A stretch of DNA of 64,000 nucleotides from Przewalskia tangutica (lineage: Eukaryota; Streptophyta; Magnoliopsida; Solanales; Solanaceae), in NCBI GenBank assembly GCA_029844215.1, contig CM056729.1, positions 3,038,001-3,102,000 of the forward strand, read 5' to 3'. Numbering within the stretch: position 1 is the stretch's first letter; every line of letters starts with the position of its first letter. A program made the translations under genes and the position numbers. The notes beneath the pieces were generated by a model. The model was not told the origin of the DNA. It searched no databases and saw nothing but the letters and a program-made list of their open reading frames with translations. Of the stretch, positions 59,800-64,000 are shown piece by piece.

Positions 59800-62495
59800 A
59801 TGGATACTCCGGCGAATAACAGAGATGCTCCGGCGACCGCGACGGTGGCGGCGGCGGCGGAGGACGACGGCTCGTTGTCAGTTACCTCGGGATTAGCGAA
59901 GGAGGCAGCGTTGTTGTTCCAGTCAGGGAAATTCTCGGATTGCGTTAGAGTTTTGTATCAATTGTTGCAGAAAAAGGAAGGCGATCCAAAGGTGACTAAT
60001 TTCTATAGTTTTTTATTTTATATATATATACATTTTGAGCTGTTGTGTAATGTATTGATGGTTCTGATTTTTGGTAGTTTGAGCATTTGTAGTACTTTTA
60101 ATTGAATGTGATTTATGATGGAAAATGCAATTTTCATGTTCAAATTTGCGATTAGTTTAGTTTTGCATCGACTTGTTGTAGAAAAAGGAAGGTGATATTA
60201 ATAGCTATAATGGTGCGTCGTATTTGTGTTTTAAGTCATTTATGGATAATAATTCAACCAGTTACCGTATTTCTCCGGTCATCATTGGGAGAAACGAGTC
60301 ATTAACTCCGCTAAGATCCGCCGGGCCCGCGGCATGCCCTTACTTGTCACCGGTGCAGCCGGTTTTGTCGGGTCCCACGTATCCCTCGCCTTGAAAAAAT
60401 GTGGCTATGGAGTCCTAGGACTCGATAATTTCAACAATTACTATAATGTGTCGTTGATATAAAGCCCGAAAGAATTTCCTTAACAAGAATGGCATCTTCA
60501 TCGTCGAGGGAGACATAAACAAATCAAAACTATTGTTTAAACTCTTTGACATTGCGAAACTTACACGTGTCATGCGTCTGGCGGCTCAAGTTGGGGTCCG
60601 CTACTCAATGGAAAACCTGAATTCTTATATTCATAGTAACATTGTGGGTCTTGTTACGTTGCTCGAAGTCTTCAATATTGTAAAAAAAAGTTGGAAGATC
60701 TTATTTTCAACATGTCTAGTGTAATCCACTTGACACTTGTGGGATTACACTGGTTATGTTGCTGCTGTTGTTGTCTAGTGTATTTATGGTTCTAATATTT
60801 AAGTGATTTGTGGTTATTTATAGTTTGCGCTCTTCTACTATGTTCAATTGAATTAATGGCTTTGAGCTCAATTTGCATGTGATTTTCGATGGAAAATGCA
60901 GTTTTCAAGTTCAATTTTGATTCGAATTGTAATTATTTTAGTTATGCTATTACCATTTTTAAATAATTATGTTCGTTAATACTAATCAATATAAATGCGT
61001 CATAAGCAAAGGTCCAGCCTTTAACTAAAGGTGTGTATAATTTTTAAGTGATGGTTATTTGTAGTTGCGCACTTCTAGTACTTTTAATTGATGGCTTTGA
61101 GCTCAATCCACATGATTTTGATGGAAAATGCAATTTTCATGTTCAAATTCGATTCAAATTGTAATTACTTTAGTTATAGTACATCTTTTTGTAATTATGT
61201 TTATTGATCCTATTTAACATAAAGGCATCATAAGCAAAAGTTCAGCCTTTGCCTCATAATAAACAGTGCCGTTATAGATTTTCCCATTTCCATATCTTAA
61301 GCTGCTACAGAGCTGAATGAAAATATGTCTATGGTTCCTTCTGGTGGGTGCTGATTGTTTCTGCGTTTACTGGGTTGGTAATTGAAGATTTTTTGATAGG
61401 TGGGGAGTTAAATGAGTTCAGATGCGTTGATTTGTTGAAGTTGGTTTTGGAATATCTTAACTGTCATTGTGGATGTTATTCATTTGAAGATCCCTGAACT
61501 CATTATACTATAGGTAGTACTTGCATTGGAATATGAATTAATGGTTTGGGTTGTTGGGAAGAACGAGGCTTAAGGTGTTTTTAGTTTAAACTACTGTTGG
61601 GGTTTAAATGGAGTACGCCACAGCTGATTTTAGTTTTTGGAGCAAAAATAATAAGTCCAATATAGATATTTGCACTCGGTCTGTGGAGAGAAATGATATG
61701 TATCTTGTATGTATCAATTACCTGATAGGCACCTTGTGTTATGTTTAATTTAGAGAAGATTTGGTTTAAATTTCATTTTAAGTGCGTCAAGTATTTGATG
61801 TTCATTTGGAAGTTGTGAGTCCCCATACCCCACTTGTGGGATTACGCTGGGTGTTGGAAGTCGCGAGTCTATTAATAAGTATATCTTTGACCATATCATA
61901 CATAAACCTTCAAATGCATTAGTTCGGAGGTATGCCATTATATTGAAAGCACTAAAAGGGATGAGTTAGGCCTAAAATCACAGCGAGAAGTTATTTTGAA
62001 AGACCTACATTTAATTGAAAAGGCCATATCAGCTAAGAAAAAAGAACGAACAAATGATCTATGTAGACGATATCGACTAGTTGGGACTTAGTTGTTTCTA
62101 TTACACTTGCATTAAGAATCACTAACCAAGGCATAAAAAACAAAGCAATTGCCAGCATTGAAATTTGCTAATTGGTTTTGAGTTGAGCGTAATGAATATG
62201 GATCGTCTATATCATTGACCCGAAGTCATTTGGGATTTAGGAACAGTTGACATTTTTGTTAAATGCTCCATAATCATGTTAATCGAGTTATCAAGCCGTT
62301 GGATTTGTTAATATTTCTTGTTGCTTTGGTTTCATGATGATGTTGTGTCGTTTTCACTTTAACTTGTAGTTACTTTATTTATGTTGTTCTTTGTTCCTCA
62401 TGTGCTAGGTTCTACATAACATTGCTATTGCTGTCAACTTTCAAGATGGTTGCTCCAATCCTAAGAAGCTGATTGATGAACTTAATAATGCTAAG
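59800..62495 (+). CDS. CCR4-NOT complex subunit 10 (CNOT10)-like, 5' part only
   Basis: Two exons are visible, 59800-59991 and 62409-62495. The protein starts MDTPANNRDAPATATVAAAA and continues SVTSGLAKEAALLFQSGKFS, then across the intron VLHNIAIAVNFQDGCSNP to LNNAK, with a GTACGT donor after. This matches the start of plant CNOT10-type tetratricopeptide proteins, whose first TPR begins in this part. CNOT10 is a scaffold subunit of the cytoplasmic deadenylase complex that shortens poly(A) tails. The gene continues past the window; 62496-64000 is intron 2, with no further exon that I could support. The Ala-rich N-terminus is not conserved and may be disordered. Confidence 0.88.
60286..60725 (+). 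pseudogene. UDP-glucuronate 4-epimerase (GAE) pseudogene fragment
   Basis: It lies in intron 1 of the CNOT10-like gene. Reading frames give WEKRVINSAKIRRARGM, then PLLVTGAAGFVGSHVSLALK with the Rossmann nucleotide-binding motif, then GVLGLDNFNNYYN and a stop. Later parts read IFIVEGDINKS-like and (60533-60724) HVMRLAAQVGVRYSMENLNS and NIVGLVTLLEVFNI. Stops and frameshifts separate these, and the C-terminal two thirds of the enzyme are missing. Active GAE proteins are Golgi membrane enzymes that make UDP-galacturonate for pectin. Plant GAE genes lack introns, so this may be either a DNA-level copy or a retroposed one. Confidence 0.85.
60738..60780 (+). repeat. RTE/SINE-type 3' tail after the GAE fragment
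   Basis: gtgggattacactggttatg followed by ttgctgctgttgttg. A similar relic, cttgtgggattacgctggg, occurs at 61831-61850. Confidence 0.5.
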
Positions 62496-62912
62496 GTACG
62501 TAAAGCTGTATCATTGAGATGTTGAGGTATAGTTATCTCTTATGCTTCATCAATGTCGTGGTTGTGGAACTGCTTGTTTGCTCCTATGATGCATATTTAA
62601 ATGATTCTAATTTACTGTGAGCTCCAAGAGGCAGATTCGATCATAGAGCTCTACCACTGCCAAGCTTTCGGCAGAAGTTCACTTGTGGATAATATTGTGC
62701 ATGCTTAGATTTTTACAAAGAAAAGTTTTTGCTTATTTCGCTCTCTTTATATCCGTGTTTACCTCCACTGTTTAGGACAGTAATAAAGTCAAAGGATATT
62801 TAGGAATTTCTAGTTTAACATCTCTACTCATAAAAAAGGAATTTAATTCTAGTTAGCGTAAGTCAACCCCAACAGTCAAAAAACCTTTTAAAGGTAAGGA
62901 GCCATCCTTGAC

Positions 62913-63748
62913 TAGGGCTGCACAAAAGTCGGCCCGGACCGAAAAATTGGACCGGACCGAGAAATTCGGTCCGGTCTTCGGTCCTCATAATCTGAGTTTT
63001 CGGTCCGGTCCAGGTTCGGTCCGGACCAAAAATTTTAATTTTTTTTTTTATAATATATATAATATATATAATTCCTAATATATATTGAATTATATAATTC
63101 CAAATATATATAATTTCTAATATATATAGAATTATATAATTTCTAATATATATTGAATTATATAATTCCTAATATATATAATTCCTAATTTTCTAAATTC
63201 CTAATATATAATATATATAATTCCGGGTCGGGTTCGGGGCCCCGTTTTTTAAAAAAAAAATTGAATTTCCAATACTGAAATTGGCATTCTCGGACACATT
63301 ACTATGAAATTTGTACGTTGAAATCTATTGTATATCGCGAGATATTTAGATTCGGAAAAGGAAAAAACGTAACGATTTGGGGGAAAAGTGAAATTGAGGG
63401 GCAAGATGGACGTTTTTGGAGAAATCGGCTAATCAAACGACTTTAGCTGTTTGCCCACCCCGTATCGAAAAAATACGCGAAATAAAAAAAAAAAAAAAGG
63501 TAAAACGGACGTCCGAGCGCAAAGTTATGACCATATAAAGTTTGATCAATTTACAACCTATATTTGATATGTCAATACGTCCGGGCTGGCTGAGGGGCTG
63601 GCGGGTGGGGGGGGGGGGATGCATTCGGTCCGAAAAACCGGACCGGACCGAAAATGACCCGGACCGGACCGAGAAATTCGGTCCGGTCTTCGGTCCTAGT
63701 AATCTGGGTTTTCGGTCCGGTCCGGTTTTAACCTTTTGTGCACCCCTA
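62913..63748. mobile_element. Non-autonomous hAT-like element in CNOT10-like intron 2
   Basis: Inverted termini TAGGGCTGCACAAAAG on the left and, on the right, CTTTTGTGCACCCCTA. Perfect 8-bp duplication, tccttgac (62905-62912 and 63749-63756). Both ends carry long arrays of ggaccgg/ccggtcc words. The middle has an AT-rich repeat (ttcctaatatatata, 63050-63215). The open frame at 63542-63781 is made of the terminal repeats. Confidence 0.9.
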
Positions 63749-63756
63749 TCCTTGAC

Positions 63757-64000
63757 AGAAGTAAAGTGGCGAACACCGTAAAATATTGATTGTGGAACCT
63801 TGTGATTTGCGTCAAAGTAGGATACTACAAATTGGTTGTGGGTAGGGGGGGGGGGTCAAAGAGTTTTAGAACGTTCTTGGAAGAAAATATGTGAATGAAG
63901 GTTGTCACTAAGTTTAATTGGAACTATAACTCTTCCTCTTGTCATTCATTCTTGTACATGCTTGGATGAAAATTGCATTGAAATTTTGTGGTGAGTTTGG
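63757..64000 (+). other. Continuation of CNOT10-like intron 2
   Basis: No exon was recognised before the window ends. A G-run lies at about 63845-63857. Confidence 0.4.

Larger units (their letters stand above)
60050..61180 (+). repeat. Three imperfect repeats of about 110-160 bp in CNOT10-like intron 1
   Basis: Copies at about 60056-60162, 60783-60945 and 61033-61175 share gatggaaaatgca.ttttca.gttcaa and the preceding ttgtagt...ttttaattga. Right after the first copy, at 60157-60196, a near copy of the 3' end of exon 1 occurs (gttttgcatcga, then gtagaaaaaggaaggtgat). Confidence 0.75.

Noticed and set aside
63050..63215. Regularly spaced TA-rich repeats resembling a satellite or array
   Set aside because: Short imperfect simple repeat inside the hAT-like element; there is no spacer structure and no reason to expect CRISPR in a plant nuclear genome.
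1..64000. Idea that the three host genes form a functional cluster or new system
   Set aside because: SNAP43-like, RFS6-like and CNOT10-like genes belong to unrelated pathways, are separated by repeat-rich DNA, and are oriented differently.

Overview
This window is nuclear genomic DNA from a flowering plant, most likely a member of the Solanaceae (nightshade family). Three things point there. The two complete genes and one partial gene are intron-containing plant genes with GT-AG junctions. About half of the rest is nested transposable elements. Many of those are types I associate with Solanaceae: Au-type SINEs with T tails, RTE-clade LINEs ending in TTG repeats, a TRIM with a Met-tRNA primer site, and hAT and PIF/Harbinger-like MITEs. 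The species assignment is inference; no database was searched.

Layout. 1-5.4 kb is non-coding and holds a 1 kb hAT-like element and an Au SINE split by a hAT MITE. 5.4-10.1 kb (+) is a complete seven-exon gene for the SNAP43/SNAPC1-like subunit of the snRNA-activating complex. 10.1-14.8 kb is intergenic, with a LINE tail and a TRIM. 14.8-19.9 kb (-) is a complete five-exon raffinose-synthase-family gene (GH36, RFS6/DIN10-like) with a transit-peptide-like first exon. 20-25.4 kb holds fold-back elements, a SINE with perfect target duplications, a solo LTR and a diverged LTR. 25.5-34.6 kb is a Ty1/copia retrotransposon (-) inserted into a SINE and itself interrupted by a 2.2 kb gypsy-type solo LTR. 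35-51.8 kb is a repeat graveyard: two RTE LINEs, hAT, Mutator-like and Harbinger-like elements, and retroelement relics. 51.9-56.7 kb is a second, compact copia element (-) with 223/229 bp LTRs. 57-59 kb holds LINE, LTR and SINE relics. 59.8 kb to the end (+) is the 5' part of a CNOT10-like gene of the CCR4-NOT complex. Its first intron holds a UDP-glucuronate 4-epimerase pseudogene fragment and triplicated intronic DNA.

The three host genes (snRNA transcription, galactoside metabolism, mRNA deadenylation) are unrelated in function and show no sign of forming a cluster. I see no CRISPR array, rRNA gene or standalone tRNA gene. I found no convincing new biological system. The more unusual observations are local: duplicated splice sites and promoter segments, multi-level nesting with readable target-site duplications, CG-dense variable blocks in one LTR family, and FG-type repeats ahead of a copia Gag.
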